From the NCBI RefSeq assembly GCF_001982635.1, contig NZ_MKFI01000005.1, positions 1-64,000 on the forward strand: a DNA stretch of 64,000 bases, given 5' to 3'. Below the pieces are notes generated by a model. It had not been told where the DNA came from. It saw only the letters and a program-made list of their open reading frames with translations, and ran no database searches. Source of the DNA: Bradyrhizobium mercantei (lineage in GTDB: Bacteria > Pseudomonadota > Alphaproteobacteria > Rhizobiales > Xanthobacteraceae). The position numbers and the translations under genes were made by a program. Below, piece by piece: positions 25,974 through 34,555 of the stretch. Position 1 is the first letter of the stretch. Each line of letters begins with the position of its first letter.

Positions 25974-26081
25974 CCCGTCACCCTGAGGAGCGCGCCTGCG
26001 CGCGTCTCGAAGGGTCGACGGCCACTAGCCGGGCCGCGCATCCTTCGAGGCTCGCAAGCGCTCGCACCTCAGGATGACGGG
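25974..26081. repeat. Palindromic intergenic repeat (CCTGAGGAGCGCGC ... CCTCAGGATGACGGG type)
   Basis: Inverted arms CCCGTCACCCTGAGG and CCTCAGGATGACGGG, with inner CTCGAAGG/CCTTCGAG. This repeat is common between genes in Bradyrhizobium and relatives. It separates the convergent TetR and argG genes. Confidence 0.75.
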
Positions 26082-26140
26082 GATGGACTGCTGCGCTTGC
26101 CCGCGACGACAGCGAGTTTGCGGCGCGCTTCGCGCCCGCC

Positions 26141-27478
26141 TCAGTCCTTGTCGTTCTCGAGCTGGAAGATCTGCGAGCCTTCGCCGCTCGAGATGAGGCC
26201 GGTCTTGTTGTAGAGGCCGAGCTTGGCGCGGGTGTCGGCGATATCGAGGTTGCGCATGGTCAGCTGGCCGATGCGGTCGGCCGGCGTGAAGGCGGCGTCC
26301 TCGACCTTCTCCATGCTGAGCCGCTCCGGCGCATAGGTCAGGTTCGGGCTCTCGGTGTTCAGGATCGAGTAGTCATTGCCGCGGCGCAGCTCGAGCGTCA
26401 CCTCGCCGGAGACGGCACGCGCCACCCAGCGCTGCGCGGTCTCGCGCAGCATCAGCGCCTGCGAATCGAACCAGCGGCCCTGATACAGCAGGCGGCCGAG
26501 CCGCATGCCGCTGATGCGGTACTGCTCGATCGTATCCTCATTGTGGATGCCGGTGACCAGTCGCTCATAGGCGATGTGCAAGAGCGCCATGCCCGGCGCC
26601 TCGTAGATGCCGCGGCTCTTGGCTTCGATGATGCGGTTCTCGATCTGATCGCTCATGCCGAGGCCGTGGCGCCCGCCGATCGCATTGGCCTCCAGGAACA
26701 GCGCGACCGGATCGGCGAACGTCTTGCCGTTCAGCGCAACCGGCTGGCCTTCCTCGAACCGCACCACGACCTTCTCGGCCTTGACATCGCAGTCGGCGCG
26801 CCAGAACGGCACGCCCATGATCGGGTTGACGATGGTGATGCCGCTCGCAAGGCTCTCGAGATCCTTGGCCTCATGCGTCGCACCGAGCAAATTGCTGTCG
26901 GTCGAATAGGCCTTCTCCGCGCTCATCTTGTAGGCGAAGCCCTGCGCGGTCATGAATGCCGACATCTCGGCGCGGCCGCCGAGCTCGTCGATGAACTGCT
27001 GGTCGAGCCACGGCTTGTAGATCCGCAGCGACGGATTGGTCAGCAGGCCATAGCGGTAGAAGCGCTCGATGTCGTTGCCCTTGAAGGTCGAGCCGTCGCC
27101 CCAGATGTTGACGCCGTCCTCCTGCATCGCCGCGACCAGCATGGTGCCGGTGACCGCGCGGCCGAGCGGCGTGGTGTTGAAATAGGTGATGCCGCCGGTC
27201 GAGATGTGGAACGCGCCGGACTGGATCGCGGCGATGCCCTCATGGACCAGCTGGGTGCGGCAATCGACCAGGCGGGCCTTCTCGGCGCCGAAATCCATCG
27301 CCTTGCGCGGGATCGCGTCGTAGTCGGCCTCGTCGGGCTGGCCGAGATTGGCGGTATAGGCAAAGACCTTGGCGCCCTTCAGCTTCATCCAGAGCAGCGC
27401 CGCTGACGTATCGAGCCCGCCCGAGAACGCGATGCCGACTTTTTCGCCAGTGGGCAGGCTTTTCAGAATCGTACTCAT
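26141..27478 (-). CDS. argG: Argininosuccinate synthase
   Basis: A 445-residue cytoplasmic enzyme that joins citrulline and aspartate using ATP in arginine synthesis. The N-terminal PP-loop GIAFSGGLDTSAALLW is intact. YTANLGQPDEADYDAI, the GDGSTFKGNDIERF segment and the length place it in the longer, E. coli-type ArgG subfamily. ATG 27478 (MSTILKSLP) is preferred over a TTG four codons upstream. It is a single gene, convergent with tetR. Confidence 0.95.
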   Translation of the reverse strand: MSTILKSLPTGEKVGIAFSGGLDTSAALLWMKLKGAKVFAYTANLGQPDEADYDAIPRKAMDFGAEKARLVDCRTQLVHEGIAAIQSGAFHISTGGITYFNTTPLGRAVTGTMLVAAMQEDGVNIWGDGSTFKGNDIERFYRYGLLTNPSLRIYKPWLDQQFIDELGGRAEMSAFMTAQGFAYKMSAEKAYSTDSNLLGATHEAKDLESLASGITIVNPIMGVPFWRADCDVKAEKVVVRFEEGQPVALNGKTFADPVALFLEANAIGGRHGLGMSDQIENRIIEAKSRGIYEAPGMALLHIAYERLVTGIHNEDTIEQYRISGMRLGRLLYQGRWFDSQALMLRETAQRWVARAVSGEVTLELRRGNDYSILNTESPNLTYAPERLSMEKVEDAAFTPADRIGQLTMRNLDIADTRAKLGLYNKTGLISSGEGSQIFQLENDKD

Positions 27479-27569
27479 GGGACGGTCCAATCGGTCGCAA
27501 TGGATGAGGTTTGACGAGGCCGAATATCAAATTTCCGAAGGCGGGGCACCCCTTTAATCGGGCCCCATA

Positions 27570-28352
27570 TCAAGCCTCGGGCTGGCTGGACTGCGCCCGT
27601 CCACCCCGGCGCCAGCGCTGCACCCACCGGTAGCCGGGCATCGCAAGCCGCGTCAGCGCGGCATCGACCTGGGCGTCGGTCAGCCGGGTCGCCGCCCAGC
27701 GGTAGATCAGGGCGTAAAACAGCCAGACCGTGAAGAACGACACCAGGCCGGCGATCGCGACGTCGGTAAAGAAGTGGCCGCCAAAGGCCATTCGAAGCCC
27801 GCTGGTGACAATGCCGAACACGGTCGCCCCGGCAAAGGCCAGCGGCCGCCACGCGGGCGGCGTCAGCGCCGCCGGCGCATAGGTCCAGAACGCGGTGGCG
27901 CCCTCGCCCGAGAAGAACGAGCAGTTGCGCGGGCAGCCGCCGCGCGGGTCCCACCACGGCATGAATTGCAGGTCGCCGCCGAACTGCGTCACGAACACCG
28001 GCCGCGGCCTGCCCCAATAGTTCTTGAAGGTGAAGTTGGTCAGCACGCCGGCCGACAGCAGCATCGTGGTGAGCAGGAACACCGCGGCGCGGCCGGACAT
28101 CAGCATCGGCCGATCCGGCCGGATGAATTTCCAGACGATGGTCACGATCGCCGGCAGCACCAGCGCCCAGGCGATCCACATCGCCGCATCGCGCGCGAAC
28201 TGCGCCACCGCGTCGAGCTTCACGGGAAAGGACTTTTCCGCGGCGTCGTAGAACAAAGCTGCCAGCTTCAGGTCGAGCTCGGGATAGAGCCCGAACAGGA
28301 TGCCGACGATGAGCGCCAGCGCCAGCGCGATGAAAAGTCCGGTCCGGTTCAT
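27570..28352 (-). CDS. PAP2-superfamily membrane phosphatase (LpxE/lipid phosphatase-like)
   Basis: A 260-residue membrane protein with about six helices. The three acid-phosphatase motifs are recognisable: KNYWGRPRP (KX6RP), CSFFSGEGA in place of the usual PSGH, and LRMAFGGHFFTD (RX5HX3D). The SGE variant is seen in a lipid-phosphatase subgroup, so loss of activity is not implied. Likely substrates are lipid A 1-phosphate, undecaprenyl diphosphate or phosphatidylglycerol phosphate; sequence alone does not decide. It lies 91 bp upstream of argG on the same strand. Confidence 0.82.
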   Translation of the reverse strand: MNRTGLFIALALALIVGILFGLYPELDLKLAALFYDAAEKSFPVKLDAVAQFARDAAMWIAWALVLPAIVTIVWKFIRPDRPMLMSGRAAVFLLTTMLLSAGVLTNFTFKNYWGRPRPVFVTQFGGDLQFMPWWDPRGGCPRNCSFFSGEGATAFWTYAPAALTPPAWRPLAFAGATVFGIVTSGLRMAFGGHFFTDVAIAGLVSFFTVWLFYALIYRWAATRLTDAQVDAALTRLAMPGYRWVQRWRRGGRAQSSQPEA

Positions 28353-28406
28353 GGCGCGCGGTTTAGCCGAGGCGGGAGGGCATGAAAAGTGCGAGGACGT
28401 CGCTTA

Positions 28407-28573
28407 CCCTCCCCTGGAGGGGGAGGGTCGGCTCGCGTTGAGCGGAGCGAAATGTGAGCCGGGGTGGGGTGATCTCTCCACACGGGCAGCGTTTGCGCGG
28501 GCAGACTGTCACCCCACCTCGGTTCGTATTGCGCTTCGCTTCATGCGAACCGATCCTCCCCCTCCAGGGGAGG
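28407..28573. repeat. Large inverted repeat between PAP2 and membrane-protein genes
   Basis: Arms begin CCCTCCCCTGGAGGGGGAGG and end CCTCCCCCTCCAGGGGAGG; inner copies of GCGGAGCGAAATGTGAGCC and GGTTCGTATTGCGCTTCGCT lie on either side of a GGGGTGG/CCACCCC dyad. It is related in layout to the repeats at 22858 and 33187. Confidence 0.75.
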
Positions 28574-28586
28574 ATGAGATTGCCGA

Positions 28587-29072
28587 TCACGGCCGCGGCG
28601 ATTGCGACGGCAATGGCGGGGGCGGCGGCAAGGGGCGCGGCGGCTCGCGCCAGGCGCCGGCGCTGCGGCCGGCGATCAGCCAGTAGACCAGCCCGGCGAC
28701 GATGCCGGCGCCGGTCATGATCTCCATGTGCCGGCGCACGATGCCGTGGAACTGCATCGTATTGGGGTCGAACGGGATCAGGCCGAGATAGCAGACAGCG
28801 CCGACGATCGCGCCGCCGACCGCATAGGCCAGCACGCTCCTGATGAAAAAGGCCTCGGTGATCAGCACCACGATCAGCGCCGGCAGCAGCGCAAAGCCTG
28901 ATATGAAGATGAAGCCGAAGCCGAGCACGATGTTGACCGCGCTCTGGTCGATCTGCCCGCCGAAATCAGAGATCTCGGGATACAGCACCGCGACGACCAC
29001 GATGATGCCCGCAACGAAGCAGGCCATCAGGAAGCCGAATGCGATAACGAACAGGCGGCCGATCAGGGCCAT
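28587..29072 (-). CDS. Hypothetical four-helix membrane protein with Pro-rich tail
   Basis: A 161-residue protein with four clear hydrophobic helices (about 5-30, 45-72, 76-98 and 118-135) and a C-terminal tail rich in Pro (RPLPPPPPLPSQ). The conserved-looking loop PNTMQFHGIVRRHMEIMTGAG joins helices 3 and 4. I do not recognise a characterised family. It stands alone between two intergenic repeats, upstream of PAP2 on the same strand. Its 3' end is only 14 bp from the large inverted repeat. Confidence 0.65.
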   Translation of the reverse strand: MALIGRLFVIAFGFLMACFVAGIIVVVAVLYPEISDFGGQIDQSAVNIVLGFGFIFISGFALLPALIVVLITEAFFIRSVLAYAVGGAIVGAVCYLGLIPFDPNTMQFHGIVRRHMEIMTGAGIVAGLVYWLIAGRSAGAWREPPRPLPPPPPLPSQSPRP

Positions 29073-29084
29073 GCTACGGGCTCC

Positions 29085-29170
29085 CCGTCATTGCGAGCGG
29101 AGCGAAGCAATCCATCTCTCAGCTTGCGGAGGCATGGATTGCTTCGTCGCTTCGCTCCTCGCAATGACGG
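29085..29170. repeat. Palindromic repeat (CCGTCATTGCGAGCGGAGCG type), copy 1
   Basis: Arms CCGTCATTGCGAGCGGAGCG and the near complement ending CTCGCAATGACGG enclose GAAGCAATCCAT/ATGGATTGCTTC. A second copy lies at 50635-50715. The element is widespread in Bradyrhizobiaceae. Confidence 0.85.
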
Positions 29171-29192
29171 ATTGCATGGAGAGTGGCACTTC

Positions 29193-30407
29193 TCAATCCG
29201 TCATCGCCATCGCGCGCAGCGCCTGGCGCTCGCGGGCCGAGAGCTTTTCGGTCTCCGACTTGAGCTGGCCGCAGGCGGCGAGGATGTCGCGGCCGCGCGG
29301 CGTGCGCACCGGCGAGGAATAGCCGGCGTTGAAGATGTATTCGGAGAACTTTTCGATCTGCTCCCAGTCCGAGCACTCGTAGGCCGTGCCCGGCCACGGA
29401 TTGAACGGGATCAGGTTGATCTTCGCCGGAATGCCCTTGAGCAGCTTCACCAAGAGCTTGGCGTCCTCGAGCGAATCGTTGACGCCCTTGAGCATCACAT
29501 ACTCGAAGGTGATGCGCCGCGCATTGGAGGCGCCGGGATAATCGCGGCAGGCCTGCAGCAGCTCCTTGATCGGATATTTGCGGTTCAGCGGCACCAGCTC
29601 GTTGCGCAATTCGTCGCGCACCGCATGCAGCGAGATCGCGAGCATCACGCCGATCTCGTCGCCGGTGCGCTGGATGTTCGGCACCACGCCCGAGGTCGAC
29701 AGCGTGATGCGGCGGCGGGAAATGCCGATGCCCTCATTGTCGCCGACGATCAACAGCGCGTCGCGCACCGCGTCGAAATTGTACAACGGCTCGCCCATCC
29801 CCATCATCACGATGTTGGTGACGCGCCGCGTGCCGTCCTCGCGATCGGCCCAGTCGTTGAGCCGGTCGCGCGCCACCATCACCTGGCCGACGATCTCGCC
29901 GGCGGTGAGGTTGCGCACCAGCCGCTGCGTACCGGTGTGGCAGAATGAGCAGTTCAGCGTGCAGCCGACCTGCGAGGAGACACACAGCGTGCCGCGATCG
30001 GTCTCCGGGATGTAGACGCACTCGACCTCGTGCGCCCGCTCGACCTTGTCGCCGCTCGGCAGCCGCAGCAGCCATTTGCGGGTGCCGTCATTGGAGATCT
30101 GCTCGGCGACCACTTCGGGACGGTCGACGGTAAAATGCTTCTCGAGCTCGGCGCGCATGTCCTTCGAGACGTTGGTCATCTCGGCAAAGCTCTTGGCGCC
30201 GCGGAAATACATCCAGTTCCAGAGCTGCTGGGTGCGCATCTTGCGCTGGCCGGCCTGCACCCCGATTTCGCCCAGGCGATCTGATATCTCGGCGCGCGAC
30301 AGCCCGATCAGCGACGGCTTGGCCGGCGGCACATAGGTCTCGAGCGGAACCTTTTCGACCAGCGTATTGGCGCCGGTCGCGGCATGGGTGGTCTGGGTGT
30401 CGGTCAT
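29193..30407 (-). CDS. rlmN: 23S rRNA (adenine2503-C2)/tRNA methyltransferase
   Basis: A 404-residue radical SAM methyltransferase that methylates A2503 of 23S rRNA and A37 of some tRNAs. The CX3CX2C cluster is Cys149, Cys153 and Cys156 (CTLNCSFCHTG). The resolving Cys is in GRDILAACGQLK near the C-terminus, and the methyl-carrier Cys region VSSQVGC is present. The N-terminal accessory domain (LIGLSRAEISDRLG and RTQQLWNWMYFRG) is typical. Length is normal for alphaproteobacteria. Confidence 0.95.
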   Translation of the reverse strand: MTDTQTTHAATGANTLVEKVPLETYVPPAKPSLIGLSRAEISDRLGEIGVQAGQRKMRTQQLWNWMYFRGAKSFAEMTNVSKDMRAELEKHFTVDRPEVVAEQISNDGTRKWLLRLPSGDKVERAHEVECVYIPETDRGTLCVSSQVGCTLNCSFCHTGTQRLVRNLTAGEIVGQVMVARDRLNDWADREDGTRRVTNIVMMGMGEPLYNFDAVRDALLIVGDNEGIGISRRRITLSTSGVVPNIQRTGDEIGVMLAISLHAVRDELRNELVPLNRKYPIKELLQACRDYPGASNARRITFEYVMLKGVNDSLEDAKLLVKLLKGIPAKINLIPFNPWPGTAYECSDWEQIEKFSEYIFNAGYSSPVRTPRGRDILAACGQLKSETEKLSARERQALRAMAMTD

Positions 30408-30489
30408 GAAACCTCAAATAGGCCTTCCAGCCGGTGCTGGAAAGCCACCAAATACCTCGAATTTACGTCACTCAGGCGATCTTGACGTT

Positions 30490-31077
30490 CTAGCGCCGGC
30501 AGTCCTGGCCCAGCCGGTCGAGCGCCTGCGCCAGGCCCTTTAGCGAGAAAGTATCCGTCGTCTCGGTGCCTTTCGCCGAGACGGCCTTTACCGTCAGCTC
30601 GGCCGATTTGCGCATGGCTTCCACCATCCGCTCCTCCTCGGCAGCATTCTTGATCCAGAGGCCGTCGCCCTGGGTGTACATCGCATAGGTACCGCCGCCG
30701 ACCTGGAGCGTCGATTCCGAGCCCGGCTTCACGGTATAGCCGATCATGATCGAGACTTCGTTGACGACCTTCTCCGCCGGACGGGTGGAGATGAAGGCAT
30801 AAGCCGGATCACGCGGCCGATTGGCCGGATTGGTCTTCGACGACGCCGGCTTGGCGAGCGCAAAGCACACCTTCTTGCCGTTGGGCGATGCCGTGTACGC
30901 GCCCCAGGTGCCGAATTGGCCGATCAGCGTCGGCTCCGCGCCGCCGGCCGCAGCCGCGGCGGCCGAAGGCGCCGGCTTGGCCGCTTCCTTTTTGGGCGCA
31001 GCCTGCGTCGGTGCAAGGGAGATGATCCCGCACAGGACACAAGCCGCCAGTGATGTCAGAATCTGCTGCACGGCCAA
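30490..31077 (-). CDS. Invasion-associated locus B (IalB) family exported protein
   Basis: A 195-residue protein with a signal peptide (about 1-26, cut after TQA-A), an Ala/Pro/Lys linker, and the IalB-type domain: FGTWGAYTASPNGKKVCFAL, then PAYAFISTRPAEKVVNEVSIMIGY and a C-terminal TFSLKGLAQALDRL segment. IalB-like proteins are periplasmic; only the Bartonella member is linked to invasion, so the name should not be read as pathogenicity. The start is a TTG at 31077 with GGGGGAA 6-10 bp upstream; a GTG two codons later is possible. Confidence 0.85.
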   Translation of the reverse strand: MAVQQILTSLAACVLCGIISLAPTQAAPKKEAAKPAPSAAAAAAGGAEPTLIGQFGTWGAYTASPNGKKVCFALAKPASSKTNPANRPRDPAYAFISTRPAEKVVNEVSIMIGYTVKPGSESTLQVGGGTYAMYTQGDGLWIKNAAEEERMVEAMRKSAELTVKAVSAKGTETTDTFSLKGLAQALDRLGQDCRR

Positions 31078-31234
31078 CTGGTTCCCCCATCATTGTGACT
31101 GCAAGATGGCCCGGCGATTCCCCCTCCGCCGGCCCGGATGGATAACCGGGAAACGCCTTTTTGGGAAGGCAGTTAGGCCGAAAGACGAACACCAATCATG
31201 GCCGCATCACGCATCATGACTCGATGATCGCTTG

Positions 31235-32074
31235 CTAGGCTTTGGCACGCGCGGCACGCTGGCTCTCCCACTGCGCATCGGTCCATTGCAGCAGGTCCTC
31301 GGCACCGGAACTGCGCAAGTGCGAGCCGCCATCCTGCACCACCATCTCGCCGTTGATGTAGCCGGCCTGATCGGAGATCAGGAAGGTCGCGAGATCAGCG
31401 AGTTCGGAATGTTCGCCGGCGCGGCCGAGCGGATTGCGATGCGACCAGGTCTCGCCGCGCCCTTCGGGACGCAACTGTCCGGTCGCGCCTGCGGTCGGGA
31501 ACGCGCCGGGCGCGATCGCGACAGTGCGGATGCCCTTCGGTCCCCATTCCACGGCAAGGCTCTTGGTCATCGCCAGCACCGCGGTCTTGGCCATCGAGGA
31601 CGGCACGGTGAAGGCGCGGCCGGTGATGGTCGAGGTCGACAGGATCGAGAGCACCACGCCCTTGTGCTTGCCTTCGATCCAGCGGCGGCCGGCGGCGAGC
31701 GTGCAGTACATCGTGCCATGCAGTGTCGGCGCGAGGATCGCGTCCGCCGCACGGAATGACAAATGTTCGCTCTGCGCAATAAAGGTTGCGGCAGCATTGT
31801 TGACGAGTACGTCGATCGGCGCGTCCTGCCAGACCTGATCCATCATCGCCTCGACCGCCGCGCCGTCGCGGATATCGCAGCGCGCGGTGGAGACCTTGGC
31901 GCCGAGCTCGCTGCGGAATTTCGCGGCGGTTTCCTCCAGCAGGCCCTCGCGTCGCCCGCAGATGATCAGTTCGGCGCCGAGTTCGGCGAAGCGGCGGCCC
32001 ATCGCCGCGCCAAGACCGGAGCCACCGCCGGTGATCAGGATGCGTTTTTTCGCTAGCAGGCCTTTTTCAAACAT
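31235..32074 (-). CDS. SDR oxidoreductase, 2,4-dienoyl-CoA reductase-like
   Basis: A 279-residue protein with the NADP-binding motif TGGGSGLGAAM near residue 14 and NNAAATF near residue 89. The stretch SEHLSFRAADAILAPTLHGTMY is typical of trans-enoyl/2,4-dienoyl-CoA reductases. The usual YxxxK is replaced by SSMAK near residue 160, as in peroxisomal-type DECR enzymes that do not use that Tyr. It probably reduces unsaturated acyl-CoAs in fatty-acid breakdown. ATG 32074 is preferred: a perfect GGAGGG lies 9 bp upstream. It is divergent from a quinone oxidoreductase. Confidence 0.82.
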   Translation of the reverse strand: MFEKGLLAKKRILITGGGSGLGAAMGRRFAELGAELIICGRREGLLEETAAKFRSELGAKVSTARCDIRDGAAVEAMMDQVWQDAPIDVLVNNAAATFIAQSEHLSFRAADAILAPTLHGTMYCTLAAGRRWIEGKHKGVVLSILSTSTITGRAFTVPSSMAKTAVLAMTKSLAVEWGPKGIRTVAIAPGAFPTAGATGQLRPEGRGETWSHRNPLGRAGEHSELADLATFLISDQAGYINGEMVVQDGGSHLRSSGAEDLLQWTDAQWESQRAARAKA

Positions 32075-32179
32075 AGTTTGATCCCTCCGCTTTGTATTGT
32101 CGCTCCGCCGCAAATCCGGCATGAAGCTTGTAGTCCAAGATCTTGCAGCTCTTTCTGCGTCCGAAACTCAGGTGTGTCC

Positions 32180-33160
32180 ATGAAAGCCATCCTCTGCTCG
32201 CAATACTGTCAACCCGACGATCTCGTGCTGGCTGACGTGCCCGATCCGGTGGCGGGTCCCGGCGAAGCCGTGATCGCGATCAAGGCGGCGGCGCTGAATT
32301 TCTTCGACATCCTGATGATCCAGGGCAAATACCAGATCAAGCCGCCGTTCCCGTTCTCGCCGGCCGCAGAAGTCGCCGGTGTGATCGAAAGCGTCGGCGC
32401 CGGCGTCACCGATCTGAAGGTCGGCGATCGCGTCGTCGCGTCATGCGGCCACAACGGCGCGCGCGACAAGATCGCGCTCCCTGCGAATTCGATCGTGAAG
32501 ATTCCCGACAATCTCGATTACGACCGCGCCGCCGGCATCATCATCATCTACGGCACCGCGCTGCATGCACTGGAAGATCGCGCGAGCCCGAAGCCGGGCG
32601 AGACGCTCGCGGTGCTCGGCGCTGCCGGCGGCACCGGCCTTGCCGCGTGCGAACTCGGTAAGCTGATGGGGCTGAAGGTGATCGCCTGCGCGTCGTCGGA
32701 CGAGAAGCTCGCTTTCGCCAAGCAGCACGGCGCCGAGCTGACGCTGAATTATGCCAAGGAAGATCTCAAGGAAGGGCTGCGCAGGCTGACGGACGGCAAG
32801 GGCGCCGACATCGTGTTCGATCCGGTCGGCGGCTCCTACGCCGAGGCCGCGCTGCGCTCGACCGCATGGGAAGGCCGCTTCCTGGTGATCGGCTTTGCCG
32901 CCGGCGACATTCCGAAAATTCCGCTCAACCTCGCGCTGCTGAAGGGCTGCGATATCAGAGGTGTGTTCTGGGGTGCGTGGGCGCGGCAGAATCCGGACAA
33001 GAACCGCAAGAACCTCGAGAAGCTCGTGCAGTGGACCGCGGAAGGCAAGATCTCCTCGCATGTCGACCGCACCTTCCCGCTGTCGCAGACCGCGGAAGCC
33101 CTCAAGGTGCTCGCCGGCCGCAAGGCGATGGGCAAGGTGATCCTGCATCCGGGCAGCTGA
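32180..33160 (+). CDS. NADPH:quinone oxidoreductase family protein (MDR superfamily)
   Basis: A 326-residue zinc-independent medium-chain dehydrogenase. It has the GroES-like N-terminal domain (AALNFFDILMIQGKYQ; PFSPAAEVAGVIESVG), the coenzyme motif VLGAAGGTGLAACELGKLMG near residue 148, and DIVFDPVGGSYAEAAL. It reduces quinones or enoyl-type substrates with NADPH. ATG 32180 follows an AGGTG site; the frame is open further up but without similarity. It is divergent from the DECR-like SDR, which hints at a shared acyl-CoA role. Confidence 0.88.
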   Translation: MKAILCSQYCQPDDLVLADVPDPVAGPGEAVIAIKAAALNFFDILMIQGKYQIKPPFPFSPAAEVAGVIESVGAGVTDLKVGDRVVASCGHNGARDKIALPANSIVKIPDNLDYDRAAGIIIIYGTALHALEDRASPKPGETLAVLGAAGGTGLAACELGKLMGLKVIACASSDEKLAFAKQHGAELTLNYAKEDLKEGLRRLTDGKGADIVFDPVGGSYAEAALRSTAWEGRFLVIGFAAGDIPKIPLNLALLKGCDIRGVFWGAWARQNPDKNRKNLEKLVQWTAEGKISSHVDRTFPLSQTAEALKVLAGRKAMGKVILHPGS

Positions 33161-33186
33161 GCTACCGCGACGCTCACTTTCCTTAA

Positions 33187-33309
33187 CCTCCCCTTGAAAA
33201 GGGGAGGTCGCTTTGCTCGCCAGAGCGAAGCGGGTGGGGTCTGGTCTCTCCGCATAGAGCATCGTCCGCGGCTGACCCCATCCCGACCTTCTCCCTTTCA
33301 GGGGAAAGA
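33187..33309. repeat. Intergenic repeat, inverted copy of the element at 22858-22980
   Basis: It reads CCTCCCCTTGAAAAGGGGAG, then GCTTTGCTCGCCAGAGCGAA, a GGGTGGGG core and CCCATCCCGACCTTCTCCC, mirroring the copy near the OmpA gene. It lies just after the quinone oxidoreductase. Confidence 0.75.
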
Positions 33310-33319
33310 AGGGAGGCCT

Positions 33320-33406
33320 GTAGCCCGGATGGAGCGCAGCGAAATCCGGGACGATCCATCAATCGCGCGAGACTGCCCCGGATTGCGCTGCGCTCCATCC
33401 GGGCTA
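33320..33406. repeat. Palindromic intergenic repeat, second copy of the element at 2734-2820
   Basis: Arms GTAGCCCGGATGGAGCGCAG and its complement ending ATCCGGGCTAC are separated by about 30 nt. With the previous repeat it fills the first half of the 501-bp gap 33161-33661. In the second half (33408-33661) I see only a weak GGGCC/GGGCCC dyad around a T-run near 33541-33562 and no gene. Confidence 0.8.
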
Positions 33407-33661
33407 CGACGCTACGCTGCCAACGCCGACGCCGGTTTCAACGTGGAGAAAGTTCGCGTTTACCGTGCGACCATATTTCGTTGAATTAGGCACTTCTGCC
33501 GCAATCCAAGCACAACAAATCCAAATTCGCGCCGCTCTGGGCCGTTTTTTGGGCCCAATCGCCATGCGATCTTCGGTCCGGGCGCTCGGGGACCCCAATA
33601 ATCAATAACAACCAGACACCAGAGATGCCCATCGTTGCATTGAGTAGCGGGGAAGCATCAA

Positions 33662-34537
33662 ATGGTGGACAAATCAACGCGGCCGCAATCTGGCGAGCCG
33701 CCGAGCAGCGCGGTCAGCGCAGACATCAACGATCCCGGATTTTCCGTTTATCGCTACAGGCGATCGCGTCATCGCGATCCGGACATTGGCGCGGACGAGC
33801 CCGTTCCGCTGTTCCTGTCAAATCCGGCAAACGAGGCTAATCCGGCGAACCAAACCGACTTCGAAGCCCAACCGGACCGGCCGGTCGGGATTTCGAGAGC
33901 TGCGCGGATCGGCATCAGCCTTGGTGCGGCGACCGCGCTCGCGGCGGTCGTCGCGCTGTTGTTCGTCGGCAGCGCGCGCGAAGCGATCCTGAGCGCCAAG
34001 GCCGCACTGATCGCCGTTTCGCCGGTCGAGGCCCGCGCAGAGATCACGGAGGCGGTTCGCCGCGTGACCACGAAGGTTGCGGAGGTGACGGAGGTCGCGG
34101 ATCCGACCGAGGAATCGAGCGCCATCGCAAGCCCGCCGTCGCGCGAGCGGATCGCAGCAGCCTATCAGGAAGCGATCAAGGGCCAGGTCGTGGCGCGAGA
34201 AGCGCCGGCGGTTGCGCCGATCGAGCCACCGCCGCCGCCGGCACCGCCCGCGCGACGCCTCGATCCGGATGACGTTGCGGCGCTTCTCAAGCGGGCCAAC
34301 GGCCTGCTTGCGATCGGCGACATCTTATCGGCGCGGCTACTGCTCGAGCGGGCCGCGGACGCGCAGGATGCGGATGCAGCGCTGCTGCTGGCGCGCACCT
34401 ACGATCCCGACGTACTCGGGGCATTGGACAAGCGCAGCATCACGCCTGATCCGGAGATGGCACGCCACTGGTATCGCAAGGCTGCCGGCCTCGGCTCGCA
34501 GCCCGCGCAGCAGCGTCTCGCGCAGATCCAGAATTAA
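33662..34537 (+). CDS. Hypothetical single-pass membrane protein with C-terminal Sel1-like segment
   Basis: A 291-residue protein. The N-terminal 78 residues are polar and probably cytoplasmic. One transmembrane helix follows (about 79-102, ISLGAATALAAVVALLFVGS), then an Ala/Glu-rich linker and a Pro stretch (EPPPPPAPPARR). The C-terminal helical segment (about 205-291) ends with MARHWYRKAAGLGSQPAQQR, which matches a Sel1/TPR-like repeat. RBS GGGGAAG lies 8 bp upstream of ATG 33662. It is 18 bp upstream of a TAXI binding protein, so the two probably form an operon. Function unknown. Confidence 0.7.
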   Translation: MVDKSTRPQSGEPPSSAVSADINDPGFSVYRYRRSRHRDPDIGADEPVPLFLSNPANEANPANQTDFEAQPDRPVGISRAARIGISLGAATALAAVVALLFVGSAREAILSAKAALIAVSPVEARAEITEAVRRVTTKVAEVTEVADPTEESSAIASPPSRERIAAAYQEAIKGQVVAREAPAVAPIEPPPPPAPPARRLDPDDVAALLKRANGLLAIGDILSARLLLERAADAQDADAALLLARTYDPDVLGALDKRSITPDPEMARHWYRKAAGLGSQPAQQRLAQIQN

Positions 34538-34555
34538 GCTCATTCAGAGGGGCAC

